NCBI RefSeq assembly: GCF_018967845.1
Contig: NZ_JAHLZZ010000001.1
Coordinates: 1,302,001 to 1,366,000 of the forward strand
From: Hymenobacter siberiensis
Lineage (GTDB): Bacteria > Bacteroidota > Bacteroidia > Cytophagales > Hymenobacteraceae
Reading direction: 5' to 3'
DNA: 64,000 nucleotides
The stretch's first letter is position 1. The number at the start of each line of letters is the position of its first letter. A model generated the notes under the pieces. That model saw only the letters and a list, made by a program, of their open reading frames with translations. It ran no database searches and was not told the DNA's origin. Positions 17,009 through 25,990 of this stretch are shown piece by piece. The position numbers and the translations under genes were made by a program.

Positions 17009-18409
17009 TTACTCACCCCGGCCACGACCCCGGCCGCCACCACCGCCGCCGCTCTGCGATGGGGAGGAATAGGAAGGCTGGCTATAGGAGCGCTGCTGAG
17101 GCTGCTCGTAAGAGCGTTGCTGGGGTTGCTCGTAGGTGCGTTGCTGAGGTTGCTCATACGTCCGCTGCTGCCGGGGCTGCTCATAGCGTTGGCGGGGCTG
17201 CTCGGCCGCCTGGCCATTGCTGTTGTTATTGGTGGGCTCGCCAAATACGTTCTGGAAGAAGCCCCCGCGCCGGCGCTGGCCTTCCTGTGGCACTGCGGCG
17301 GGCTGCATCTGGCCGCTATTCTGCGGTTGGGCCTCCATGTTGCGCGGCCGGTACCGGCCGTCGTCACGCATTAACCGACCCTGCCCCGAAGCATCGCCAA
17401 TTGCTGGCTGCATGTTCGTGGCCGGGTCCATATTGCGGTAGCGCGGCTGGCCGTCCATGTTGCGGGGCTGGTTGTAAGAGTCGTTGGCCCGCATGGGTTG
17501 CGAAGCGGCTTCGCTTCGGGTGCGGCCCACAGCGTCAGCCGTGCCCATGGGCATCGACTCGGGCGTATTCGACGTAACCCGCTCACTGCGAACGCGGCCG
17601 CTACCATTCGGCGCGCCGGGATTGGGGTTGTCCGGCGTGCTGCCCACGATGCCCGACGAATGCCGGCCATCCGAAGCCCGGTCGGTGCGGTGGCTGCCGT
17701 AGCTGCGGGTGCCCCGGTCGCCGCCGTTGCCATAATAGCCGCTGTTGTAGTTGTTGCCATAGTAGCCCCCGCCGCCATAGTAGTTCCGGCCATAGTAGCC
17801 ACCATAGAATGGGCTGCTATAGTAGAAGGGGTCGTAGCCGCCAAAGCCGCCGTAGCCATAGCCAAACGGGCTATACCCATACCCGCCATACCCGCCATAG
17901 CCAAACGAGCGGCCAAAGCCAAAGCTGATGCTCAGGCCCGAGCCATAGCCGTAAGGACTGTAGCCAAACGGGCTGCCGAAGGAACTATAAAAAGGGTCGT
18001 AGCCGCCGTAGCCATAGGGCGAAAAGCCGCCGCCGTAGCCGCCGCCGTAGCTCAGGCTGGTGTAGGGGCTATAGGGAGAATAGGCGTTCAGGCCCGGGCC
18101 ATAGTAGCTCGATGAGCCCCCGTAGCCGGGCGCGCCACGCATGGAGGTATAGGTGTTGTCGTAATACTGGTCGGAGCCGGAATTCTGCCGGGCCGACGGC
18201 GAATTGGTAGAGCCGCCGTTGTAGTCCGGGTTCGCCTCCTCACTGTTGGCGGCCTGGGCCGGGGCAGTGCTGACGACGGCCGTAGTATGGTCCTTCGACG
18301 AATAATAGACCCCATCATCTTCCGACGACGTGAGGGCCGAAGTACCTGCACAGCCGCCCAGCGCAAACAGGGCCAAGGCGGGCAAACAGGCGGTGAGCAG
18401 ATTTCTCAT
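17009..18409 (-). CDS. Tyr/Gly-rich low-complexity lipoprotein
   Basis: A 466-residue lipoprotein (signal peptide, ALGGC lipobox, Cys20). Residues of about 85-235 are almost entirely Gly, Tyr, Ser, Pro and Phe in units such as GYGGYG, SPYGYG and YDPFYSS. The next 150 residues are polar and Arg/Asn/Pro-rich, and the C-terminus has tandem YEQPQQR/SYEQPQQR units (about 420-445) before a GGGGGGRGRGRGE end. Such composition resembles eukaryotic prion-like or YG/RGG phase-separating domains and some adhesive matrix proteins. No enzymatic domain is visible. Position upstream of a FadL-like barrel suggests a surface-associated complex, but that is inference. Low-complexity sequence makes homology assignment unreliable. 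Confidence 0.8.
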   Translation of the reverse strand: MRNLLTACLPALALFALGGCAGTSALTSSEDDGVYYSSKDHTTAVVSTAPAQAANSEEANPDYNGGSTNSPSARQNSGSDQYYDNTYTSMRGAPGYGGSSSYYGPGLNAYSPYSPYTSLSYGGGYGGGFSPYGYGGYDPFYSSFGSPFGYSPYGYGSGLSISFGFGRSFGYGGYGGYGYSPFGYGYGGFGGYDPFYYSSPFYGGYYGRNYYGGGGYYGNNYNSGYYGNGGDRGTRSYGSHRTDRASDGRHSSGIVGSTPDNPNPGAPNGSGRVRSERVTSNTPESMPMGTADAVGRTRSEAASQPMRANDSYNQPRNMDGQPRYRNMDPATNMQPAIGDASGQGRLMRDDGRYRPRNMEAQPQNSGQMQPAAVPQEGQRRRGGFFQNVFGEPTNNNSNGQAAEQPRQRYEQPRQQRTYEQPQQRTYEQPQQRSYEQPQQRSYSQPSYSSPSQSGGGGGGRGRGRGE

Positions 18410-18671
18410 GATTGAAAAAAGATAAGGATGGGAAAGCTTTACGTAAAAAAACGACCTATAGATGGAAGCAGGATGAAGCGACTAGAAATCAGGGCCCAGC
18501 CGGCTTAAATAAGGGAGATTTAAGCTGGCTGCTGCCCCTGCCCGCACAAAGAGCTTCCGCAGGAGGTCCGCACTTTAATAACGTAATTTGACCCCGAAAC
18601 GGTGCCCCAAGGTCAACTCAAATCTTGTACCAAAACCGGGAACTTTTTCAATTACCCCTAAGATGCCTCCC

Positions 18672-20147
18672 ATGAGCAAAAAGTTGCCTACCCGCCAGGA
18701 AGATTATTCACTCTGGTATAACGAGTTAGTGAAGCGCGCCGGCCTGGCCGAAAACTCCGCCGTGCGCGGCTGCATGGTCATTAAGCCCTATGGCTACGCC
18801 ATTTGGGAAAAAATGCAGCGCCAATTGGACGATATGTTCAAGCGCACCGGCCACGAAAATGCCTACTTCCCGCTCTTCGTACCCAAAAGCCTGTTTGAGG
18901 CCGAAGAAAAAAACGCCGAAGGCTTCGCCAAAGAGTGCGCTGTGGTAACCCACTACCGCCTACAGACCGACCCTGACCGCCCCGGCAAGCTGCGCGTCGA
19001 CCCCAACGCCAAGCTCGAAGAAGAGTTGGTGGTGCGCCCCACTTCGGAGGCCATCATCTGGAGCACGTATAAGAACTGGGTGCAGAGCTACCGCGACCTG
19101 CCGCTGCTCATCAACCAGTGGGCCAACGTGGTGCGCTGGGAAATGCGTACCCGCCTGTTCCTGCGCACCGCCGAGTTCCTGTGGCAGGAAGGGCACACCG
19201 CCCACGCCACCGCCGAGGAAGCCGTGGCCGAAACCCGCCAGATGCTCGACGTGTACGCCGAGTTTGCCGAGGAGCATATGGCCCTGCCCGTGGTGAAGGG
19301 CGTGAAAACCCCCAACGAGCGGTTCGCCGGCGCCGAGGACACTTATTGCATCGAGGCGCTGATGCAGGACGGCAAAGCCCTGCAGGCCGGCACCAGCCAC
19401 TTCCTGGGCCAGAACTTCGCCAAGGCGTTCGACGTTCAGTTTGCCAACAAGGAAGGTGTGCGCGAATACGTGTGGGGTACCAGTTGGGGCGTGAGCACCC
19501 GCCTGATGGGTGCCCTCGTAATGGCTCACTCCGACGATGAAGGCCTGGTGCTGCCGCCCAAGCTGGCCCCCATTCAGGTGGTCATCATTCCCATCTACAA
19601 AACCGGCGAGCTTGATGCCCTGCTGGAGCGCATCAAACCCATTCAGATGGGCCTGATTGCCCGGGGAATTTCGGTGAAGCTGGACGCGCGCGACACCGAG
19701 CGCCCCGGCTTCAAGTTTGCCGAGTGGGAACTGAAGGGCGTGCCCGTGCGCCTGGCCATCGGCGCGCGCGACCTCGACGCCGGCATGGTGGAAGTGGTGC
19801 GCCGCGACACCAAGGAGAAAATGAGCCTGCCCCTGGCCGACATCGTGGCCAGCGTAGACCAGCTGCTCACCGACATTCAGACCAATATCTACGAGCGCGC
19901 CAAAAATTTCCGCGCCACCCACACCACCCGCGTGGATAGCTACGACGAGTTCAAGCGGATGTTGGACGAGGAGCCTGGCTTCCTGCTGGCCCACTACGAC
20001 GGCACCTCCGAAACCGAGGAGCGTATTAAGGAGGAAACCAAAGCCACCGTGCGCTGCATTCCACTAAATGAAGCCGACGAAGAAGGCATTTGCATGGTAA
20101 CGGGCAAGCCCAGCCCGCGCCGCGTCTACTTCGCCCGCGCCTACTAG
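18672..20147 (+). CDS. proS: Prolyl-tRNA synthetase (archaeal/eukaryotic-type class II)
   Basis: A 491-residue cytoplasmic enzyme that charges tRNA-Pro. Class II motif 2 ([20 protein letters not shown]) and motif 3 ([25 protein letters not shown]) are present, followed by the anticodon-binding domain ([11 protein letters not shown] onward) and the C-terminal zinc-type extension ending RVYFARAY, which is the short form without the bacterial editing insertion. The frame is open to 18588, but [20 protein letters not shown] at 18672 matches Bacteroidota orthologues; a Met three codons earlier is possible. The gene has its own downstream hairpin terminator. Confidence 0.95.
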   Translation: MSKKLPTRQEDYSLWYNELVKRAGLAENSAVRGCMVIKPYGYAIWEKMQRQLDDMFKRTGHENAYFPLFVPKSLFEAEEKNAEGFAKECAVVTHYRLQTDPDRPGKLRVDPNAKLEEELVVRPTSEAIIWSTYKNWVQSYRDLPLLINQWANVVRWEMRTRLFLRTAEFLWQEGHTAHATAEEAVAETRQMLDVYAEFAEEHMALPVVKGVKTPNERFAGAEDTYCIEALMQDGKALQAGTSHFLGQNFAKAFDVQFANKEGVREYVWGTSWGVSTRLMGALVMAHSDDEGLVLPPKLAPIQVVIIPIYKTGELDALLERIKPIQMGLIARGISVKLDARDTERPGFKFAEWELKGVPVRLAIGARDLDAGMVEVVRRDTKEKMSLPLADIVASVDQLLTDIQTNIYERAKNFRATHTTRVDSYDEFKRMLDEEPGFLLAHYDGTSETEERIKEETKATVRCIPLNEADEEGICMVTGKPSPRRVYFARAY

Positions 20148-20190
20148 GGCTACCGCTGGCCGCTGATTGCGGTGCCGCAAATCATTCTCC

Positions 20191-20224
20191 GAGGCCGCTG
20201 ACCACATTGGTTGGCGGCCTCTTT
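20191..20224 (+). terminator. Terminator of proS
   Basis: Stem gaggccgc (20191-20198) with gcggcctc (20214-20221) followed by a short T-run. Confidence 0.65.
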
Positions 20225-20382
20225 GCTGACGGTCTTGCCGTGTACTGGTATAGAATATTTATCCCAATACTACGGCCGTGAGAGGGGTATTATGCCTGAT
20301 TGCTAGTGCCTTCGGAGGGGAGAGTAGTAATGCCCGCCGGACTCGCTTTAGCATTTCATCATCTTACCATAACTTTTGCCTC

Positions 20383-20699
20383 ATGACTATGAAACACACC
20401 ATACTAGCCAGTCTGCTGACGCTGGGTGCCCTGGCCGCCAATGCCCAGACGGGTACCAGAATCCAGGTGCCAGCCCGGGCCATCACTCAGCTCGAAGACC
20501 TGAAAGAGCTCACCAAAGCCGAAGTGACAAAGGCCGGTAAAGCCACGAAAGCCCACGCCGAAGTGCGCCCCGACCTCAACCGCTACCTCGTATCTCAGCC
20601 GATGATTTCCTGCGCGTTACGAAGGCGCAGCCTACCAAAGAGGCTTACTTCATCTGCCTCGATGCCTTCGTGGGCTCGGCCGACAAGGCGCGGCAATAA
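20383..20699 (+). pseudogene. Small secreted protein, frameshifted paralogue of the next gene
   Basis: A signal peptide (MKHTILASLLTLGALAANAQ) and the block AVRPDLN-like (HAEVRPDLNRYLV) align with the intact neighbour at 20980. After 20592 the frame breaks; one base appears missing at about 20593-20594. In the other frame the homology resumes as SADDFLRVTKAQPTKEAYF and ends at TAA 20697-20699. Compared with the neighbour, the C-terminal 40 residues (the DREQVAEYFQDL part) are absent even after frame correction. The gene is therefore both frameshifted and short. Without correction the frame runs to 20727 with unrelated residues. Confidence 0.8.
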
Positions 20700-20757
20700 A
20701 CCCGCACTGCCCCGGATTCCGGTCTGACTGCTTTTGGGCGGCCTGCTAAGCACCCGC

Positions 20758-20824
20758 GCCCGGCCCGCCGCTACCACCTAGCCTACTGATGTGGGCAGGT
20801 GGTAGCGGCGGGCCGGGCTTTTTT
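20758..20824 (+). terminator. Strong terminator after the frameshifted gene
   Basis: Perfect 22-bp stem: 20758-20779 with 20797-20818 (core ccgccgctaccacct / aggtggtagcggcgg), followed by TTTTTT. Confidence 0.9.
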
Positions 20825-20939
20825 GTGCAAGATGCAATGCAATAAGATGTTTATTATGACGATAATGAGTAATAAGGATGAGGTTAATAAAAATTCATTT
20901 ATTTTTCATGATTTATATAAAATAATCTCATTTAAATCT

Positions 20940-20947
20940 TAGCTTTG
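20940..20947 (+). promoter_or_regulatory. Putative -7 box for the small secreted protein
   Basis: TAGCTTTG, in an AT-rich stretch (20840-20945) unlike the surroundings. It ends only 2 nt before an upstream in-frame ATG (20950), so translation from that ATG is unlikely; this favours the ATG at 20980. Confidence 0.6.
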
Positions 20948-20979
20948 TCATGAAAAAACATCCACTCCTACCAAATTCC

Positions 20980-21408
20980 ATGAAAAAGCTGCTACTCACG
21001 CTGTTCACCCTTACTGCTCTGGTCGGCCACGCCCAGAGTGTGACTCCCGCGCCTCACTCCGTGCCCGAAAAAGCCGTGACGCAGCTGGAAAAAATGCTCC
21101 GCCAGACCCAGGTAGAGGTAGTAATAGGCCGACGAAAATCGACCCTGCCGGCCGAAGTGCGCCCGATGCTCAACCGTATTCTGGTGCAGTCGGCCAACGA
21201 TTTCCTCGCCATCACGCACGGCCAGCCTACCAAGGAGGCCTACTACAAGAGCTTGGAAGCAGGCCTGGCGCGCCTCCAGTCCCTCACCCCCAAGCAGGAA
21301 GACCGCGAGCAGGTAGCCGAATACTTTCAGGACCTGCTCGACATCGTTGGGCTCGAAAGCTCCGAGGGCCGGCTCATGGCCTTCGTCGAAGGCCCGGGAA
21401 CGAAGTAA
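20980..21408 (+). CDS. Small secreted protein, DUF4844-like
   Basis: A 142-residue exported protein. Starting at 20980 gives a canonical signal peptide (MKKLLLTLFTLTALVGHAQ); the upstream in-frame ATG at 20950 is next to the promoter box and adds an unsuitable leader. The mature part is helical, with PAEVRPMLNRILVQSANDFL, QPTKEAYYKSLEAGLARL and DREQVAEYFQDLLDIVGLES. The last block resembles DUF4844 proteins of Bacteroidota, a family without known function; this is recalled by eye, not searched. A frameshifted paralogue lies directly upstream, so this is the surviving member of a tandem duplication. Confidence 0.8.
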   Translation: MKKLLLTLFTLTALVGHAQSVTPAPHSVPEKAVTQLEKMLRQTQVEVVIGRRKSTLPAEVRPMLNRILVQSANDFLAITHGQPTKEAYYKSLEAGLARLQSLTPKQEDREQVAEYFQDLLDIVGLESSEGRLMAFVEGPGTK

Positions 21409-21430
21409 CCGGCCGGAGCCATCCCCACGC

Positions 21431-21476
21431 AATCGGGCCCCGGTCCTGCTGACGTCAGCAGGACCGGGGCCCGATT
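21431..21476. terminator. Perfect 46-bp palindrome terminator
   Basis: The arms 21431-21453 and 21454-21476 are perfect complements with no loop (core ggccccggtcctgctgac / gtcagcaggaccggggcc). It separates the convergent DUF4844-like and OmpA-like genes. Confidence 0.85.
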
Positions 21477-21499
21477 AGCTTTCCGGCGCTGGGCCGGGG

Positions 21500-23578
21500 C
21501 TACTTCTTGGTGATGGTGAACTCTACGCGGCGGTTTTTCATGCGGGTGTCTTCCTGGTCGTTGCTGGCCAGGGGCTTGGTGTCGCCGAAGCCTTCGGTGG
21601 TTACCCGCTCGCCCTTGATGCCGTGGCTGCCGAGGTACTTCTTCACCTCGTTCACGCGGTCCTGGCTCAGCTTGAGGTTCAGGGCGGGGTCGCCCTGGTT
21701 GTCGGTGTGGCCCGAGAGCTTGATTTCCACCGTCGGGTAGTCCTTCATGATGCGGATGAGGCGCAGCAATTCGGGGTAGGAACTGGTGGTGAGGTAGTAC
21801 TTGCTTTGCTGGAAGAAGATGTTGTTCAGCTTCACGGTCTGGCCCACGTTGAAGGGCACGAGGAACAGGTCCTGCTTCTGCTCGGAGTATTTGTCCTTAG
21901 CCGTCACGTCGAGGTTGGCGTTTTCGGCGATGTAGCCTTTGGCCTCGGCACGGTAGCCGTACTGCACGCCGCTGGGCAGCACAATGGTGTAGGAGCCGTC
22001 CACGGGGTCGGTTTCGGCCACGCCGATTTCCTCACCCGTGAGCAGGTTTTCGTAGTGAATGATGGCCCGGATGGGCTTGCCGGTGTTCACGTCGAGCACT
22101 TTGCCGGTCACCAGCGTCACCACTTCGGGCTGGAAGGCGGGGGCCAGCGAGATGCGGAAAATATCGCGCGAGCCCTCAATGCCGTTGCGCGACGATACGA
22201 GGTAAGCATCCTGGCCGGCGGCCGAGATGGTGTAGTAGGCGTCGAAATCGGGCGAGTTCACCACCGGGCCCAGGTTGCGGGGCGGGCTCCAGTTGGTCCA
22301 GCTGTCGTCGAGGCGCTTGGTGTAAAAAATATCGGACTTGCCGTAGCCGCCGCGCCCGTCGCTGGCGAAATACAGCGTCTTGTTATCGGCCGCCAAAAAG
22401 GGCGCGAAGTCCGATTTGTCGGTGTTCACGTTCGGCCCCAGGCTGAGGGGCTTGCTCCAGGTGTTGGTGGTTTCGGGCACCGGGAAACTCACGAACAGGT
22501 CCTGCCCGCCCCGGCCTTCGGGGCGCTCCACGGCCATGAGCAGGGCGCGGCCCGAGGTGGCCAGGAAGAAGTCGACGTGCTCCTTATCCAGGTTCACGAA
22601 GTCCTTTATTTCCTGCTTCACCGGCTGCGTCCAGCCCATGCGGGTGCGCTTGCTGAGGCTACAGCCCTGCGGGTCGATGGTGCCGTCGCGGTTATAGATG
22701 TTGATGAGGATGGCGCTTTGGCCGTTGGCCGATACCGAGGCCAGGCCGTTGGGGTCGTCGGGGGTGTTTATGGGGCCACCCATGTTCTTGGCCAGGCTCC
22801 AGGTCTTGTTTTTGCCGCTTATCAGGGTGGAGTACCACACGTCCTGCGGGTCGCGGTTGCCACCCACGTTGCCGGGGTTGCCTTCGCGGGTGAAGTAGAG
22901 CGTGCGGCCGTTAGGCGAAATCACGGGGTGGGTGTCCACGTAGCGCGAGTTCACGTTCGGGCCCAGGTTCACCAGGGAGGAGTCGAACTGGCTCGATTTC
23001 ACGGCTTCGGGACCCTTCTCGCCGGTGAAGGCCTGCTTCACCATGGTCGACACCACGTCGGCAATGCCAATGGCATCAAGCTGGTTGATGCCCTCCACCT
23101 TGGCCGTGTTCATGTACACTTTCACGCCCAGGGTGCGGTACTCGGCGGCCGGAAACTTCACTTCCAGCGTGCGCGAGGGCTCGGGCAGGGGGCCGGGGTT
23201 GGCGTTGGCATACACTTCGTGGTGCACGCCCTTGGTATCCACCAGCTCGACTTTGGTGATGGAGCCGGGGTTGAAGTTCTCGATGATGGTGACCTGCTGG
23301 GCCGCTACCGAGCGCGCAAAGCGCACCTCGATGAACTCGTTGGGGCCTTCCTTGCGCGGAATCCAGGCCTCGTTGCTGATTTGGCCCAGCGGCAGGGCGT
23401 TGGGCACGCCCAGCACCTGCGAGGGGGCAAACGGGTCTTTGCCATCGGCTTTCTGCGACGACACGGCCACCAGCCGGGCGGCCCATTGCACGTGCTGGGC
23501 CTGGGCCGAAGTAGCGGCCAGCAGCCCCAGCGCAAGCGGCGCAGTCGTGAGCAGGCGTTTGATAAGATAATTATTCAT
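21500..23578 (-). CDS. OmpA-family protein with discoidin-like and PD40 repeats
   Basis: A 692-residue envelope protein. A signal peptide (MNNYLIKRLLTTAPLALGLLAATSAQAQ) is followed by a discoidin-like domain (about 30-180; FIEVRFARSVAAQQVTIIEN), a PD40/WD40-like propeller with repeats such as VISPNGRTLYFTREG and KTLYFASDGRGGYGKSDIF (about 215-470), a carboxypeptidase-regulatory-like beta-sandwich (about 480-560) and an OmpA peptidoglycan-binding domain at the end (SGHTDNQGDPALNLKLSQDR, NRRVEFTI). This architecture is common in Bacteroidota, where related proteins (for example PorE) tether outer-membrane machinery to peptidoglycan. Role in T9SS here is only a possibility. Met at 23578 is chosen over 23623 because it starts the signal peptide. 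Confidence 0.9.
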   Translation of the reverse strand: MNNYLIKRLLTTAPLALGLLAATSAQAQHVQWAARLVAVSSQKADGKDPFAPSQVLGVPNALPLGQISNEAWIPRKEGPNEFIEVRFARSVAAQQVTIIENFNPGSITKVELVDTKGVHHEVYANANPGPLPEPSRTLEVKFPAAEYRTLGVKVYMNTAKVEGINQLDAIGIADVVSTMVKQAFTGEKGPEAVKSSQFDSSLVNLGPNVNSRYVDTHPVISPNGRTLYFTREGNPGNVGGNRDPQDVWYSTLISGKNKTWSLAKNMGGPINTPDDPNGLASVSANGQSAILINIYNRDGTIDPQGCSLSKRTRMGWTQPVKQEIKDFVNLDKEHVDFFLATSGRALLMAVERPEGRGGQDLFVSFPVPETTNTWSKPLSLGPNVNTDKSDFAPFLAADNKTLYFASDGRGGYGKSDIFYTKRLDDSWTNWSPPRNLGPVVNSPDFDAYYTISAAGQDAYLVSSRNGIEGSRDIFRISLAPAFQPEVVTLVTGKVLDVNTGKPIRAIIHYENLLTGEEIGVAETDPVDGSYTIVLPSGVQYGYRAEAKGYIAENANLDVTAKDKYSEQKQDLFLVPFNVGQTVKLNNIFFQQSKYYLTTSSYPELLRLIRIMKDYPTVEIKLSGHTDNQGDPALNLKLSQDRVNEVKKYLGSHGIKGERVTTEGFGDTKPLASNDQEDTRMKNRRVEFTITKK

Positions 23579-23620
23579 GGTAACAATAGCAGAAAAGAGA
23601 AGTGGCACTAGGGCCCCGGG

Positions 23621-23628
23621 CAAATTTA
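23621..23628 (-). promoter_or_regulatory. Putative -7 box for the OmpA/PD40 gene
   Basis: TAAATTTG on the minus strand (23628 to 23621), about 40 nt upstream of the ATG at 23578. No clear TTG at the -33 position. Confidence 0.45.
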
Positions 23629-23762
23629 CACCAGCGCGGCCGGGGATGGGCCGCGGTTTCGACAGCTAACCTAACGAAAAACTATTTTCGGAGCCTCCCC
23701 GCGCAATGTGCTACCTTCCCGCTACGGCCCGCCGAAGGGAGTAAGTCGGGGGCCGGGCAAAC

Positions 23763-25883
23763 GTGGTAATCCGGTGGTTTTCGGCGGGTAAGAGCACCGT
23801 AGCGCTGAGCGTGGCGATAGGCCGGCGCATGGCCGCGCTGCTGCTGCTGGCGGCGCTGCTGCCGCTGGCCGGCCGCGCGCAGGTGCTGGTGGGCGCTACC
23901 GCGTTTGGGCCGGTATTTCGGGGCTTGCGGCCCGCCGGGGCCGATACGGCGCTGCTGCTGGTGGCCCGGGCGCGGCGGGTGGGTGTGAGCACCTTCGTGC
24001 AAACCAGCGGGGCGCGGGGCTACCTGCGCTTAGGGCCGCGCCAGCAACTGCGCTACCGTGTGGGTACCGACATGATTTACGACTCGCGGGGCACGCCGCC
24101 CTTCGTGCGGGAAGACTACGGGGCCGATGTGGCCGACGTATTTACCCTGGACGCGGCCAACCACTGGCAGCTGGGCCAGCAGCTGCACTACGACCAAAGC
24201 CGGGCCAATGCCACCCGCACCGGCCTTTGGTTGGGCCGCCTGGGCTACCAGCGCCGCCTACGGGCCGCCTCGCCCACCGATACGCTAAGCCAGATGCGCC
24301 TCACGGTGCTGGGCGGCCTGGCCACCGACCGCCGCAACGGCCGCGAAGACGCGGGCTTCGCCTTCTGCTTCGACGCGGCGGCGCTGTACTTTCTCAACGG
24401 GCCGCTGGCCGCGCCGCTGGCGCTGCGCGTGCTGGGCACCCGCGCCCGCCTGGGGCCGCGCACCATGCAGCGGCTGGTGGCCGAGGCGGTCGGCGAGCAG
24501 GCCTTTCTGGAGGGGGCGCCGCTGGTGGTGCAGGGCCGCGTGGGCTACCGCACCAACCGCGCCGAGGACTACCTGCTGGGCTCCGTGCAGCGCATTCAGT
24601 CCGATACGGTGGCGATGCAGGCGGGGGCTTCGTACCGCATCAATGAGTTTGCCACGCTGCGCTCGGATAATAGCCTGCTGCTACCCAGCCGGGCGTTCCG
24701 GTACCGGCGGCTGGGCGAGCGGGCCGATACTTTGCAGGACGTGGGCTACCGGCAGCGCGAGCTCGATACCCGCCAGGAGCTGCGCTTTGCCCGACCCCGG
24801 CTGCAAACGTCCATCAGTTTCGGCTATCGGGAGCGCACCCGGTCGTATTACCTCGACAACTCCCGATTCCTGAGCGTGCCGCGTCTGGCCACCACCCTGG
24901 CCCGCGAGCAGGTGAAGGACATTAAGGAGCAAACCATATTGTGGCTGGGCAACCTCACCTGGCTGCCCAGCCCGCGCCACGCGCTGGCCCTACTGGGCTC
25001 GGCCCAGCTGCTGCGCGTAGATGCTCCCAGCAAAGACAACCAGCAAACCCGCGACGAGGCCCAGCACCTGCTGCGCCTCACCTGGACGGGCCGCTGGGCC
25101 GGGGCCTTCCGCACCACGCTGGGCGTGGCCGGTGAGTACCGCCAAACAGTTTTCATCAGGGCCAGCCAAAGTGCCGAGAACTACGTGGACCACCTGCTGC
25201 ACTGGGAGCCGGGTTTCACCTGGGCCCCCGGCCGCTGGAGCATTCGCTCCAGCTACCACCTGTGGGTGAGCTACCAGGTGCGCGACCAGCCCGCCGAGCA
25301 GGCCCGCAACCGCGCCAGCCGCGTGCTGGAGCAAACCCAGAGCCTCACCTACCAGCTGCGGCCCCGCCTGCTGCTGCTGGCCGACTACCAGCGCCGCGAA
25401 AACCGCGTGGGCCAGCTCGACTGGACGCGCTTCCGCGAGAGCCCGCTCGATACCAGCGTGACGCACGACCTGTCCATCGGCGGGCGGCAAAGCTGGGTGG
25501 GCCGCCGGGGCAGCACCAGCCTGCGCCTGGGTTACCGCCTGCTGGAGCAGCGCAACTATGGCCGCGCCGCCCTCCAGCTCGACAACCCCACCGGGCCTGC
25601 TTCGCAGCTTATTTACCTGCACAGCATCACGCGGCAGCAGGGCCCGGAGGTGGCCGTGGAGCGCCGCGCCACGGCCGGTTTCAACCTCACGGCCAGCATC
25701 TGGCTGCAATGGCTGCGCACGTACTCGGCGTATTCGGTGGGTAAGGGGGCATACTCGGGCAGCAGCTACACGGCCGTGGATTTGGCTCAGGAAGCGCGTC
25801 GGGTGCTGCCGTATTTCGAGCTGGCGGCGGAGTGGCGGGTAGGTGCGAAGCGGCGCTTCGCACTACGTCCGGCCGGCCAGTGA
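23763..25883 (+). CDS. Hypothetical outer-membrane protein
   Basis: A 706-residue protein, Arg-rich and dense in alternating polar/hydrophobic strands with frequent aromatic girdle-like residues (LRYRVGTDMIY, TSLRLGYRLLEQRNYG, FNLTASIWLQWLRTYS), typical of a large beta-barrel. The signal peptide is AALLLLAALLPLAGRAQ. The start is uncertain: ATG 23763, GTG 23811 (giving MAIGRRM...) and ATG 23829 are all possible. No named family was recognised. The last codons (about VGAKRRFALRPAGQ) are encoded by a REP palindrome at 25843-25863, so the native C-terminus has probably been replaced; a barrel would normally end close to the WRV just before it. It is divergent from the OmpA/PD40 gene. Confidence 0.75.
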   Translation: MVIRWFSAGKSTVALSVAIGRRMAALLLLAALLPLAGRAQVLVGATAFGPVFRGLRPAGADTALLLVARARRVGVSTFVQTSGARGYLRLGPRQQLRYRVGTDMIYDSRGTPPFVREDYGADVADVFTLDAANHWQLGQQLHYDQSRANATRTGLWLGRLGYQRRLRAASPTDTLSQMRLTVLGGLATDRRNGREDAGFAFCFDAAALYFLNGPLAAPLALRVLGTRARLGPRTMQRLVAEAVGEQAFLEGAPLVVQGRVGYRTNRAEDYLLGSVQRIQSDTVAMQAGASYRINEFATLRSDNSLLLPSRAFRYRRLGERADTLQDVGYRQRELDTRQELRFARPRLQTSISFGYRERTRSYYLDNSRFLSVPRLATTLAREQVKDIKEQTILWLGNLTWLPSPRHALALLGSAQLLRVDAPSKDNQQTRDEAQHLLRLTWTGRWAGAFRTTLGVAGEYRQTVFIRASQSAENYVDHLLHWEPGFTWAPGRWSIRSSYHLWVSYQVRDQPAEQARNRASRVLEQTQSLTYQLRPRLLLLADYQRRENRVGQLDWTRFRESPLDTSVTHDLSIGGRQSWVGRRGSTSLRLGYRLLEQRNYGRAALQLDNPTGPASQLIYLHSITRQQGPEVAVERRATAGFNLTASIWLQWLRTYSAYSVGKGAYSGSSYTAVDLAQEARRVLPYFELAAEWRVGAKRRFALRPAGQ

Positions 25884-25979
25884 GTTTTATTGGTTTGTAG
25901 GTGCGAAGCGGCGCTTCGCACTACAGCGGGTAAGCCAATTCGGCATTATATTACTTTGGTGCGAAGCGCCGCTTCGCAC
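25843..25979. repeat. Three REP-like palindromes, family A, upstream of the RAYT gene
   Basis: Copies at 25843-25863, 25901-25921 (gtgcgaagcggcgcttcgc core) and 25959-25979 (gcgaagcgccgcttcgc core). Each is a 9-bp stem with a 3-nt loop bordered by gta/tac or similar. The first is inside the preceding gene's 3' end; the third stands 11 nt before the transposase ATG. Confidence 0.9.
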
Positions 25980-25990
25980 TACATTCGGGC

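Noticed and set aside
21623..23611. 662-residue antisense frame opposite the OmpA/PD40 gene
   Set aside because: A shadow of high-GC codon bias; His/Val/Gly-rich composition, no family motif, and the opposite strand is a clear OmpA protein. The same applies to the long minus frame at 9580-11442 and others.
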